Source of the DNA: an uncultured Acidimicrobiales bacterium
GTDB lineage: Bacteria; Actinomycetota; Acidimicrobiia; Acidimicrobiales; SHLQ01
Assembly (NCBI GenBank): GCA_938038815.1
Contig: CALHTF010000133.1
Location: 1-43,531, forward strand
Direction of reading: 5' to 3'
Length of the DNA: 43,531 nucleotides
A program made the translations under genes and the position numbers. Below are positions 18,699 to 26,354 of the stretch, in pieces (position 1 is the stretch's first letter; the number at the start of each line of letters is the position of its first letter). A model generated the notes under the pieces. It searched no databases. It saw nothing but the letters and a program-made list of their open reading frames with translations, and was not told the DNA's origin.

Positions 18699-19469
18699 AT
18701 GCGTTTTACAAACAAGGTCGCCGTCGTCACTGGAGGTTCGTCCGGAATCGGAAAAGCCGCCGCCATGCAGCTGGTCGCCGAAGGTGCCAAGGTGGTCATC
18801 AACGGACGCAACCCCGACAAGCTTGCCGCCGCAGCCAACGAGATCGATTCGTCAGCCGAAAATGTCGCAACCGTGGCCGGCACCATTGCCTCGCCAGCTG
18901 TTGCCCAAGAGCTTGTAGACACCGCCGTAGAACGGTTCGGCGGCGTCGACATCCTCCTCAACAACGCCGGAATCTTCGGACCAAAGCCGTTCCACGAGGT
19001 AGACGAAGAAGAGTACGATTCGTTCGTCGACATCATCTTGAAGGGCAAGTTCTTTGCCGCCCAAGCGGCATCCAAGGCAATGCTTCAGCGGGGCGGCGGG
19101 GCGATCGTGCAGACCGGCTCGATGTGGGCACTTCAAGCCATTGGCGCAACGCCGTCAGCTGCCTACTCCGCAGCCAACGGCGGAGTTCACCAACTCACCA
19201 AGAATCTCGCGATCGAGCTTGCCAGCGAGAATATTCGAGTCAACACCGTCGCTCCAGCCGTGGTGGAAACCCCCGTGTATTCGACGTTTCTCACCCAGGA
19301 ACAGATCGATGAAGCGTTGCCAGGATTCGCGGCGATGCATCCGCTTGGCAGAAATGGCACAACGGACGACGTCGTGAGCGCTCTGCTTTTCCTCGCATCC
19401 GATGAGGCGGGATGGATTACCGGAACGATTCTCCCGGTTGATGGCGGCGTCATGGCGGGTCGCCAGTAG
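18699..19469 (+). CDS. SDR-family protein lacking catalytic Asn and Lys
   Basis: A 256-residue short-chain dehydrogenase/reductase fold. The nucleotide-binding motif TGGSSGIG (residues 11-18) and NNAG (88-91) are intact, and R37 after the second strand hints at NADP(H). Of the catalytic tetrad, S141 (TGSMWA) and Y156 are present. The lysine four residues after the tyrosine is N160 (YSAAN), and the asparagine expected three residues before the glycine of LKG is I113. The C-terminus DEAGWITGTILPVDGG is normal. AAAGGAG lies 7 nt before the ATG. It is divergent from a TetR gene and probably controlled by it. It may be a binding or scaffold protein, or an SDR with altered chemistry. Confidence 0.9.
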   Translation: MRFTNKVAVVTGGSSGIGKAAAMQLVAEGAKVVINGRNPDKLAAAANEIDSSAENVATVAGTIASPAVAQELVDTAVERFGGVDILLNNAGIFGPKPFHEVDEEEYDSFVDIILKGKFFAAQAASKAMLQRGGGAIVQTGSMWALQAIGATPSAAYSAANGGVHQLTKNLAIELASENIRVNTVAPAVVETPVYSTFLTQEQIDEALPGFAAMHPLGRNGTTDDVVSALLFLASDEAGWITGTILPVDGGVMAGRQ

Positions 19470-19492
19470 CCCCCATCGACAAATCTAGGCAG

Positions 19493-19522
19493 CCGGGGTC
19501 GCCCGAACGAGGGCGGCCCCGG
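19493..19522. terminator. Strong GC hairpin between convergent genes
   Basis: A 12-bp stem, CCGGGGTCGCCC with GGGCGGCCCCGG (one G-T wobble), has a 6-nt loop. It lies 23 bp past the SDR stop and 32 bp from the asparaginase gene end. There is no T-tract on either side, so it is either a bidirectional terminator of the GC-rich actinobacterial sort or a 3' end stabiliser. Confidence 0.65.
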
Positions 19523-19554
19523 GTGCGTGAGGGTGTCACGAAGAAGTGCTCGAC

Positions 19555-20601
19555 CTAGCTAGGCGACGACATGGTGGGTGATGAGGACCACTCGGCTGCG
19601 ATCGACCCAGCGGACGCGCCTCGCACCGTTCGGATCTCCAACCGATCGGTCAACGACGCGTCGAGCGCCGCCGGGTCGTAACCGAGGCGGCTCAGAATGG
19701 CCATCACCGCGGTCTCGGCCGCGACGGTTGCGCCGTCGATTACCTTCAAGGCAATCGCGTGCGATGGCCCGGTTGGGTCGGTGACACCGGCGACGAAAAC
19801 TCCAGTAGCTCCCGTCTTGGCGAACACCTGCGGGCCACCGGCGTTGGCGGCGAACGCGGCCATGATCTGGCTATCGAGTCGACCGAGCCCGCCCACAAAC
19901 TCGGGGTGGGCCGACATCGCCGACGCTATTCGGGGTCCGGCCGCCGCGAATTCGTCGGGGCCGGTCGATGGCTCGATCAGGGTGAGCATCGCCGTCGCAA
20001 GCTCGGTGCAGGTGGTCGCATGGGTCGGGATACTGCAGCCGTCGACCCCAAGGGGTCGAGTGCTTAGGTCGGCTCCGGTTGTAGCGGCGATCGCTCGGCT
20101 CACCTCAACCTGCACCGGATGCTCCGGTTGGGTGTAGCCGGCCGGGTCGACGCCGAGGTGGCGCGCCAAAGTGAGAAAGCCCGTGTGTTTGCCCGAGCAC
20201 ATGTGATGGGGGAGGGTCGGCTCTGATCCGGTCTGGGCGAGCTTGCGTTGTTGTTCGGGCGAGAACGGATGCATCACCCCGCACTCGAGATCGTCGGGCG
20301 AGCAGTCGATTCGTTCCAGCCATTCGTTCACCGCTTCGACGTGGCGCGACTCACCGCTGTGACTAGCGCAGGCCAAGGCAAGGTGGGTTGGGGTGAGATC
20401 AAAGGCATCGGCTGCTCCCGAAGCAACCAGAGGTAACGCCTGGAGCGGCTTGGTCGAGGATCGCCCAAACATTGGCTGGTCCGAGGATCCACCCGACAGG
20501 GTTTCGCCCTCGACCGACACGACGCTGTATGCCACGCCATGGCGGGTCTCGGCGTGGCCGCCCCGATAGGTGACGATCTCAAGGTCCGAGCGGGTAGTCA
20601 T
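19555..20601 (-). CDS. Asparaginase II family protein
   Basis: A 348-residue protein of the thermolabile asparaginase family (Rhizobium AnsA-type), unrelated to the common threonine-dependent L-asparaginases. It would hydrolyse L-asparagine to aspartate and ammonia. Family signatures in order: VVSVEGETL, FGRSSTKPLQALPLV (residues 46-60), LACASHSGE (catalytic serine region), HHMCSGKHTGFL, GVDGCSIPTHA and GASAGSIAAEW at the C-terminus. There is no signal peptide, so it is cytoplasmic. The length is normal. It stands alone between two convergent or divergent neighbours. Activity on other amides cannot be excluded. Confidence 0.9.
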   Translation of the reverse strand: MTTRSDLEIVTYRGGHAETRHGVAYSVVSVEGETLSGGSSDQPMFGRSSTKPLQALPLVASGAADAFDLTPTHLALACASHSGESRHVEAVNEWLERIDCSPDDLECGVMHPFSPEQQRKLAQTGSEPTLPHHMCSGKHTGFLTLARHLGVDPAGYTQPEHPVQVEVSRAIAATTGADLSTRPLGVDGCSIPTHATTCTELATAMLTLIEPSTGPDEFAAAGPRIASAMSAHPEFVGGLGRLDSQIMAAFAANAGGPQVFAKTGATGVFVAGVTDPTGPSHAIALKVIDGATVAAETAVMAILSRLGYDPAALDASLTDRLEIRTVRGASAGSIAAEWSSSPTMSSPS

Positions 20602-20735
20602 CGGCCCATCTTGGCACCTCGCCGCCTAACCCGGTGCCAACCAGCCCCGTCCGACTGGCGGCCGATTACGTGTCGGGCGGGCATGCGGTCCACGCTTGAG
20701 AATTACTGCGACGGACCGACGGGAACGTTGTACAA

Positions 20736-20770
20736 GGCGACACTGACGCGGCGACACCGACGAGGCGACA
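20736..20770 (+). repeat. 14-bp tandem repeat at a gene start
   Basis: GGCGACACTGACGC, GGCGACACCGACGA and a partial GGCGACA follow one another with a 14-bp period and end on the ATG of the next gene. The GGCGA in the last unit lies too close to the ATG to be a normal ribosome site. Confidence 0.55.
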
Positions 20771-21510
20771 TGCCCAACAGCAGAAAAACCCAAACGACCG
20801 CGGTTGCCGTACTTCTGGCGATGATCGTTTCGCTTCTCGGGATCTCGCCGGCCGCTGCTCAGACAGAAACGCAGCGCAGCCTCTTCGTGGTCGGTGACAG
20901 CATTGTTCTGGGCGCTCAAGAAGAGATTGTCGCGAGCGCTCCCGCCGGTTGGGCGGCACGAGTCGACGCCAAGGTAAGCCGCGGAACCGATGCCGGGCTC
21001 GATGTCGTGCGGGCGAACAAGGCCAGTATCACCGACGTGCTGGTGATCGGACTCGGCGCAAACGACGGCGGCTCGCCGGGCATCTTTGGTCCTCGCGTCG
21101 AAGCGTTGCTGGCCGAGGTGGCTCACGTGCCCCACGTGTTCTGGCTCGAGATCGCCGAGGTGCGACCGTATTACCCGGGCGCCAACGCCGTGGTGCGCGA
21201 CGTTGCGTCGCGCTATGACAACGTGTCGGTCATCCCATGGAGTGCCCTCGCGCTGAGCAACCCGGGTCTCACCGCCGACGACGGACTCCACCTGACCGGT
21301 CCCGGCCAACAAGCGATGGCCGACTTGGTGATCGAAGCCGCCGTGGCAACCGCTACCTATGCCGAAGCAGTACCGCCCGAGGTGTATGTCGAGGCCGATG
21401 AGATCGAACCCCGACCGATCTTTGCGCGGTCGGTGCTCGCCGCCATCGACCTCTTGCAGCGGCGCCTCACCGCGCTCCAAGCAGTCGGCGCTCCGAGGTT
21501 CTTCCGGTAG
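20770..21510 (+). CDS. Secreted SGNH/GDSL-type hydrolase
   Basis: A 246-residue exported SGNH-fold protein. The ATG at 20770 starts a signal peptide (MPNSRKTQ, a hydrophobic core, then AAAQ around residue 31); the open frame extends upstream but without a signal. Block I VVGDSIVLGA has the nucleophilic serine, block III GLGANDGGS has the oxyanion asparagine, and block V DGLHLTGPGQQ has the Asp and His. The set is complete, so an esterase or acyl-transfer role on a cell-wall or exopolysaccharide substrate is plausible. The C-terminal 50 residues are charged and then helical (RSVLAAIDLLQRRLTALQ). The Asp-His spacing is that of OafB-like SGNH domains, but the substrate is unknown. Confidence 0.85.
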   Translation: MPNSRKTQTTAVAVLLAMIVSLLGISPAAAQTETQRSLFVVGDSIVLGAQEEIVASAPAGWAARVDAKVSRGTDAGLDVVRANKASITDVLVIGLGANDGGSPGIFGPRVEALLAEVAHVPHVFWLEIAEVRPYYPGANAVVRDVASRYDNVSVIPWSALALSNPGLTADDGLHLTGPGQQAMADLVIEAAVATATYAEAVPPEVYVEADEIEPRPIFARSVLAAIDLLQRRLTALQAVGAPRFFR

Positions 21511-21554
21511 TCGATCTGAGGCGAAGGTCGTACTTTCGCTCTAGGTTTAACAGC

Positions 21555-22544
21555 GTGAGCGAAGACGCGATTCTCGATGTTGATCTGCTGGCGTTCGAAC
21601 AAGGCAGCCCCGCCCAGCGCGCCGCGGTAGTCGACGGGGTAATGCAGAGCCTGCGGACCGGGTTTGTGTACACAGAGCACGACCTGTCCGAGACCCTGCT
21701 CGACGATGCCTACGGCTACCTCGAGCAGTTCTTTGGCCTCGAACAATCGGTGAAGGACGAACACGTCGTGGCCGGATCGAACGGCCAATCGGGTTACACC
21801 GGACTGCTGGTCGAGACCGCCGCCGATGCCGACGTGCCCGACTGGAAAGAGATGTACAACTGGGGCACGACGCTGCCCGAGGGGCATCCGCTGCGCAAAC
21901 GTCTGCCCCACCGGTACGGTCCGCCCTTGCTGCCCGATGCGGTACTGCCGGGGATGGGTGCGGTCATGGTCGAGTTCCACGAACGGGTTCTCGATCTTCA
22001 GCGGCGCTTTCTGCGGATGATCGCCGTCGGTATCGGCGCTCACGAGAGCTTCTTCGACACGATGGTCCAAGACGGCGCGACGCTGACCCGCGCGATCCAC
22101 TACCCGGCAATGGTGGCCGCCCCCGGAACCGAACACGTGTGGGCTGGCGAGCATGGCGACATCAACCTCATCACAGCGCTACCTCGCGCCACGGCCAAAG
22201 GGCTCGAGGTCCGCCTCGCCGATGGCACGTGGGTCGACGCGGCCCCGCCCGACGGGCGGGTGGTGATCAACACCGGCTTCATGCTCGAACACCTGACCAA
22301 CGGGCTCATTCCACCGGGGTGGCACCGGGTTGTGGCCGACCCTGAGCAGCCCGGCGACCGCTATTCGGTTGTGCAGTTCTGCCACCCAACACCGTGGACC
22401 ATGTTGTCGCCCATTCCCACCTGCGTCACCGCCGACAACCCGCTGCGGTTCCCGACCATCTCGGCCGAAGACCGCCTCGATCAGGTGTTGTACGAAATCA
22501 ACCTGGTCGAAGACGGCCGCCGAGTCGAAAGCACCAACCCATGA
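21555..22544 (+). CDS. 2-oxoglutarate/Fe(II) oxygenase, isopenicillin-N-synthase-like
   Basis: A 329-residue non-haem iron oxygenase of the IPNS/2OG family, from a GTG start at 21555. The N-terminal DIOX_N-like part includes AVVDGVMQSLRTGFVYTEH. The iron-binding facial triad is readable: H200 and D202 in GEHGDINLIT, and H257 in PPGWHRVV. R269 with S271 in RYSVVQF is the usual RxS motif that holds 2-oxoglutarate. Its stop overlaps the start of the MBL-fold gene (ATGA), so the two are co-translated and probably act in one pathway. The substrate is unknown; the family includes hydroxylases, desaturases and ethylene-forming enzymes. Confidence 0.9.
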   Translation: MSEDAILDVDLLAFEQGSPAQRAAVVDGVMQSLRTGFVYTEHDLSETLLDDAYGYLEQFFGLEQSVKDEHVVAGSNGQSGYTGLLVETAADADVPDWKEMYNWGTTLPEGHPLRKRLPHRYGPPLLPDAVLPGMGAVMVEFHERVLDLQRRFLRMIAVGIGAHESFFDTMVQDGATLTRAIHYPAMVAAPGTEHVWAGEHGDINLITALPRATAKGLEVRLADGTWVDAAPPDGRVVINTGFMLEHLTNGLIPPGWHRVVADPEQPGDRYSVVQFCHPTPWTMLSPIPTCVTADNPLRFPTISAEDRLDQVLYEINLVEDGRRVESTNP

Positions 22545-23464
22545 CCGCCCTGCACGAAGTCGGCGACCAACTCTTTGCCTATGTGCAACGCGACGGCGGG
22601 TGGGGGTGGAGTAACGCCGGGCTGGTGATGGGCGACGGTTCGTCGCTGCTGGTCGACACGTTGTTCGACCTCAAAACCACTCAGGCGATGCTCGACACGA
22701 TGGCACCGCTTATCTCGATCGCCGGGATCGAGGCGATCGTCAACACCCACGCCAACGGCGACCATTGCTACGGAAACGAACTCGTTCCCGGGGTCGACAT
22801 CATTGCGTCGGAGGCGTCGGCCGACGAGATGGACGAACTTCCGCCCCAAGCGTTGGCGGCCTTGGTCGACCTCGACGTCGACCCGCTAACCCGGGCCTAC
22901 CTACAGAGCGCCTTTGGTCCGTTCGAGTTCCGCAACATCACGATGACCCCACCGACCACCACCTTCAGCGGTCGCCACGAAGTCGACGTTGCGGGCCGCA
23001 AGGTCGAGCTGATCGAGGTCGGTCCGGCCCACACGCGGGGCGACACGCTGGCGTATGTGCCCGACGCCGATGCGATCTTCACCGGCGACATTCTGTTTAT
23101 TCACGGAACGCCCATCATCTGGGATGGCCCAGTCCAAAACTGGGTCGACGCGTGCGACCTCATCACGGGCCTCGGCGTCACCACCGTGGTGCCCGGCCAC
23201 GGGCCGGTCTGCGGCCTTGACGGGGTCGAGATGGTTCGGGGTTACCTGGTGTGGTTGTACGCCGAAGCAAAGCAACGCTTTGAAGTCGGCATGTCGGCGC
23301 AAGATGCCGCCCGCGATATCGAGCTCGGCAGCTACGCCGACTGGGGAGAGTCCGAACGCATCGCCATCAACGTCGACTCGATCTACCGAGAGCTCGACCC
23401 AAGCCATGAGTCGGCAGGCGTGCTCGCCAACTTCACCCTTATGGCCGAACTGGCCAATCGCTAG
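22541..23464 (+). CDS. Metallo-beta-lactamase-fold hydrolase
   Basis: A 307-residue MBL-fold metallohydrolase from the ATG at 22541. The metal motif is NTHANGDHCYGN: H70, N72, D74 and H75, so the second residue of the normal HxHxDH is asparagine. Further ligands are seen in GPAHTRGDT (His), FTGDILF (Asp) and VVPGHGPVCG (His). Variants with HxNxDH are known in a subset of this superfamily. Coupled translation with the 2OG oxygenase suggests it processes the product or substrate of that enzyme, such as a lactone or thioester. The 3' end overlaps the convergent histidine phosphatase by 4 bp. Confidence 0.9.
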   Translation: MTALHEVGDQLFAYVQRDGGWGWSNAGLVMGDGSSLLVDTLFDLKTTQAMLDTMAPLISIAGIEAIVNTHANGDHCYGNELVPGVDIIASEASADEMDELPPQALAALVDLDVDPLTRAYLQSAFGPFEFRNITMTPPTTTFSGRHEVDVAGRKVELIEVGPAHTRGDTLAYVPDADAIFTGDILFIHGTPIIWDGPVQNWVDACDLITGLGVTTVVPGHGPVCGLDGVEMVRGYLVWLYAEAKQRFEVGMSAQDAARDIELGSYADWGESERIAINVDSIYRELDPSHESAGVLANFTLMAELANR

Positions 23465-24060
23465 AGCGATTTCTGACCGTCGGGGGTCTGGTTCAAGATC
23501 GCCACGATCCGGTCGTCGCGGTACTGGTCGAGCACGCTCACCGTGCCGGTGTGGACCCGAAACCGTCGGCCTTGATCGGCGGGCAACCCAATCCATCGGG
23601 CGATGAGTACGGCGAGAAAGTGGCCGTGAGCGAATAGCGCCACGTTGTGTGATGTTTCGTCGGGCGTGGCGGCGGTGAGGCGGGCGATCACCTGGTCGGC
23701 CCGCTCGCCGACCTGTTCGACCGACTCGCCATTGGGTGGCTGGGTGTCCCACTTTGAGAACCCCGGTGTCTCGTTCACGATGTCGGCGGTGCGTCGGCCT
23801 TCGTGGTCGCCGTAGTCCCACTCGACCAACAGCGGTTCGATCTCGGCATCGCCGTAGCCGGCCAGCTCCGCGGTTTCGAGGGCCCGTTTGAGTGGACTCG
23901 AGTACACGGCATCGAAACGGCAGCCATCGAGCACTGCTCGGGTCGCCGAGGCTTCCTGGCGGCCGGCTTCGGTGAGCGATAGGTCGGTGAGGCCGGTGTG
24001 TTGGCCGATCTTGCTCCACTCGGTTTCGCCATGGCGGACAACAAAGAGGCGCAACGTCAT
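23461..24060 (-). CDS. Histidine phosphatase family protein
   Basis: A 199-residue phosphoglycerate-mutase-like phosphatase. The catalytic RHGE motif is at residues 9-12 (FVVRHGETEW), followed by the second core features: SSPLKRALETAEL with the phosphate-binding arginine, a glutamate region EWDYGDHEGR, and the second catalytic histidine in LFAHGHFLAVLIARW. The open frame runs further upstream, but the ATG at 24060 gives the canonical N-terminus. The length is normal. Substrates for this family range from phosphosugars to nucleotides and cannot be read here. It is divergent from an exported protein gene across a spacer that holds a structured repeat. Confidence 0.92.
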   Translation of the reverse strand: MTLRLFVVRHGETEWSKIGQHTGLTDLSLTEAGRQEASATRAVLDGCRFDAVYSSPLKRALETAELAGYGDAEIEPLLVEWDYGDHEGRRTADIVNETPGFSKWDTQPPNGESVEQVGERADQVIARLTAATPDETSHNVALFAHGHFLAVLIARWIGLPADQGRRFRVHTGTVSVLDQYRDDRIVAILNQTPDGQKSL

Positions 24061-24094
24061 GCCGGGAGCATAGAGCCACCACCGTCGGCCAGCG

Positions 24095-24140
24095 CCCCGA
24101 AATTTTCGCGTTTGACCGCCCGAGAGCGGGTCAAACGCGA
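24095..24140. repeat. Structured intergenic repeat, copy A
   Basis: CCCCGAAATTTT followed by a 34-nt hairpin unit (24107-24140) with an 11-bp perfect stem CGCGTTTGACC / GGTCAAACGCG. It shares 17 identical bases (CGCCCCGAAATTTTCGC) with copy B at 25404. It lies between divergent genes, so it is not simply a terminator. Confidence 0.75.
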
Positions 24141-24238
24141 GGAGAAAGACGGTTGGTGGGCAGATTTGGTCACTCTGGGTAGGGAAAACGACCTCATTAC
24201 GTGGCATTTTGGCCAAAATGCTGGTAAAAATCGGGGCT

Positions 24239-25390
24239 ATGTCTTCCCTCCCTCTGCGCGTCGTGGCGTTTGCTACCACGCTGATTTCGATGCTTTTGGT
24301 GGCGGCGCTTACCGCGCCAGTTGCCAGTGCGTACCCCGATCCCGACCCGAACGATCCGCGTCCGGTGATCTGGGGCGTAACCGATTCGGTGTTCCACGAT
24401 GTCGCCAACTACGGCGCTCTCGATGCTCGGCTTCCCGACCATCGCCCCGTCATTCGTGGCTTCCCGGGAATGCACATTCGAGCCACGATCGGACTCCAGA
24501 ACGACGGCACGCCGTTCCCGCCCGACGCTGGCGTCTTTGCCGCTCCGGGCCTGCACATCAACGAAGATGCGCTCCAACAAGACATCGTCATCATTGCCTT
24601 GGGCTACATGTTCTGGGACGACGATGCGGCCAAGGAAAATCGGTACGCCGGCTATATCGACACCTTGCTTGATGAGGTCGACCATGTGCGCCGCGTGATT
24701 TGGATTCGTCCTCGACTGATCGACGCTCCGGGCGCCGCAGGCTGCGCGCCGGGCACGGGCAAAACCTGTAACGACTACATGCGTACGGTGAACCGGTTGC
24801 TCGATGAGGCAGCGGCCGAACACCCCAACCTTGAACTGGTCGACTTCTCGGCATTGGCCGACGCCAACCCCGGATGGATTTCGCCCGACGGCATTCACCT
24901 CAACGGCCGCGACGACGACAGCGCTGGCGTAGCCGGGGTCGCCGACTGGATTGCCGGAATCATCAACGAGAGCCCGTTCCCTCCGGATCCCGACCCGGAC
25001 CCTGACCCCGATCCGGATCCTGACCCCGACCCCGGTCCAGTTCCTGACCCAGATCCCGAACCGAAGCCCAAGGTGAACCGGAAGCCGGTTGGCAAGCTCG
25101 TGACGAGCAAGGCGGGTAAGAACAAGGTGAAGGTCACCGGCTTTGCCTTCGACCCCGACCACGACCGAGCGGTGCGAGTATTTATCACCGTCGACGGCGA
25201 GGTGGTCAAGAAGACCAAGGCACGGAAGGTCTTTGAGGGGCTCACCTCGGTGCGCCGCAACGCGAAGTCCGACAACCACGGCTTTGAGATCAAGTTCCCG
25301 AAGCCTGCGGAAAAAGGCAAGTACCGCGTGTGCTTGCTCGTGGGCTCAAAGCAGCTCAAACAAAACTGCAAGAACTTCAGAGTCCGCTAG
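24239..25390 (+). CDS. Secreted SGNH-like protein with Asp-Pro stalk
   Basis: A 383-residue exported protein from the ATG at 24239 (24209 is an alternative). The signal peptide ends near VASAYP. Residues about 30-245 look like a divergent SGNH hydrolase: VTDSVFHD in block I and SPDGIHLNG in block V keep Ser, Asp and His, but the block III asparagine is not visible (ALGYMFWDD). A stalk of repeated Asp-Pro pairs follows (about residues 250-273, ending in lysine-proline), then a basic C-terminal beta domain of about 100 residues with two cysteines (VCLLVG, QNCKNF). The arrangement resembles cell-surface enzymes with a spacer. Sequence and layout suggest kinship with the secreted SGNH protein at 20770. 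Confidence 0.75.
   Translation: MSSLPLRVVAFATTLISMLLVAALTAPVASAYPDPDPNDPRPVIWGVTDSVFHDVANYGALDARLPDHRPVIRGFPGMHIRATIGLQNDGTPFPPDAGVFAAPGLHINEDALQQDIVIIALGYMFWDDDAAKENRYAGYIDTLLDEVDHVRRVIWIRPRLIDAPGAAGCAPGTGKTCNDYMRTVNRLLDEAAAEHPNLELVDFSALADANPGWISPDGIHLNGRDDDSAGVAGVADWIAGIINESPFPPDPDPDPDPDPDPDPDPGPVPDPDPEPKPKVNRKPVGKLVTSKAGKNKVKVTGFAFDPDHDRAVRVFITVDGEVVKKTKARKVFEGLTSVRRNAKSDNHGFEIKFPKPAEKGKYRVCLLVGSKQLKQNCKNFRVR
24986..25060 (+). repeat. Hexanucleotide repeat coding an Asp-Pro stalk
   Basis: Imperfect repeats of GAYCCN inside the coding sequence give alternating Asp and Pro, with one Gly-Pro-Val-Pro interruption. Such tracts are prone to length change by slippage and act as a rigid, acidic spacer. 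Confidence 0.85.
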
Positions 25391-25403
25391 CTAGCGACCC
25401 CCG

Positions 25404-25457
25404 CCCCGAAATTTTCGCAGTTCGTCCGCCCTGTGCGGTTCAACTGCAAAAGTTTCT
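25404..25457. repeat. Structured intergenic repeat, copy B
   Basis: CCCCGAAATTTT followed by a 34-nt hairpin unit (25416-25449): GCAGTT pairs with AACTGC and CCGC with GCGG. The outer leader can also pair with AAAAGTTTC after it. It sits between the convergent SGNH-like and Lrp genes and touches the Lrp stop. Confidence 0.75.
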
Positions 25458-25914
25458 AGAGATAGTCGAGGGGTAGGGCCGTCGTGGCCTTTATCGACTC
25501 CATGACGAATACGGTTCGGACGTCATAGAGATCGACCGCCTCGATAAGGCGCTTGTACAGCAGGTCGTACGCTTCGATCGACGGGACCATCACCCGCAAG
25601 ATGTAGTCGATCTCGCCGCTGGTTCGGTACGCCTCGATGATCTCGGGGAAGTCGCTGATTGCTTGCTGGAAGCGGTTTAGCCAGGCGGCGGAGTGGTCGT
25701 TGGTGCGAATCTGCACCAGCGCCGAGACGCCAAGGTTCACCGCCGCCGGATCTACCAGGGCGACCTGGCCGATGATTACTCCCGATTTTTCGAGGTTCTG
25801 GATGCGTCGCCAGCACGGTGTTGGGGTGAGCCCGACCTCTTCGGCGATCTCGCGAGCCGACAAGCTGGCGTCCTGTTGCAGTAAACGCACAATTTCCCGA
25901 TCAACTAAGTCCAC
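25456..25914 (-). CDS. Lrp/AsnC family regulator
   Basis: A 152-residue amino-acid-responsive regulator. The true start is probably the GTG at 25914: it opens directly onto the domain (DLVDREIVRLLQQDA), while the open frame further upstream has no family features. The helix-turn-helix is LSAREIAEEVGLTPTPCWRR, followed by IQNLEKSGVI. The C-terminal RAM ligand domain has a strand-helix pattern ending EIDYILRVMVPSIEAYDLLY with the conserved glycine/acid turn (SGEIDY). Divergent to it is the DUF6356 gene, which may be a target. The ligand is unknown. Confidence 0.9.
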   Translation of the reverse strand: MDLVDREIVRLLQQDASLSAREIAEEVGLTPTPCWRRIQNLEKSGVIIGQVALVDPAAVNLGVSALVQIRTNDHSAAWLNRFQQAISDFPEIIEAYRTSGEIDYILRVMVPSIEAYDLLYKRLIEAVDLYDVRTVFVMESIKATTALPLDYL

Positions 25915-26028
25915 AATAGAACAATAACGCTCATGATCGGGATTGTCAGCAAAAATGTTGCGCAATCGGTCTGGAACGGCACATTTTTGACGGGATACTT
26001 GCGCGTCAAAAGCTCTACCGTTGTTCCT

Positions 26029-26304
26029 ATGGCAGTTACCACGTACTTCACCGCCCATCCCGAAAGCGAAGGCGAAACCTACTTTGAGCACTTCCGTGTG
26101 GCGATGGGCTTCTCGCGCAAGCTGATGAGCGCCGGAATGGCCGCGGCCGTGCACGCAATCCTGCCGAACTTTCACACCACGACCGCTAGCGAGCGGATTC
26201 ACGTGTTGCATCACTGCCTCGAAACCGGCGACCGGTCGGCCATCATGGGCCGCGGCAAGCCGGCGATTTCGCCCTGCGCTGAGGAAACCCTGAAGGCCAG
26301 CTAA
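26029..26304 (+). CDS. DUF6356 family protein
   Basis: A 91-residue protein of the DUF6356 type, from the ATG at 26029. The family hallmark is visible: TAHPESEGETYFEHFRVAMG near the N-terminus, then FSRKLMSAGMAAAVHAILPN, an amphipathic to hydrophobic helix that may touch the membrane, and ERIHVLHHCLETGDR with several histidines. The function of the family is not established. It is divergent from the Lrp regulator (114-bp spacer) and its 3' end faces the nitroreductase gene across a structured repeat. Confidence 0.85.
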   Translation: MAVTTYFTAHPESEGETYFEHFRVAMGFSRKLMSAGMAAAVHAILPNFHTTTASERIHVLHHCLETGDRSAIMGRGKPAISPCAEETLKAS

Positions 26305-26310
26305 CCGCCT

Positions 26311-26354
26311 CCGAAATTTTCGCGGCTGACCCGCTCACAGCGGGTTATACGCGA
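26311..26354. repeat. Structured intergenic repeat, copy C
   Basis: CCGAAATTTT followed by a 34-nt hairpin unit (26321-26354) with CGCG at both ends and an inner stem ACCCGCT / AGCGGGT. It spans the 3' end of the nitroreductase gene (stop at 26345) and lies 6 bp past the DUF6356 stop. Confidence 0.75.

Noticed and set aside
24986..25060. CRISPR-like or tandem repeat array
   Set aside because: The GAYCCN repeat is in frame and codes an Asp-Pro stalk, so it is a protein-coding microsatellite.
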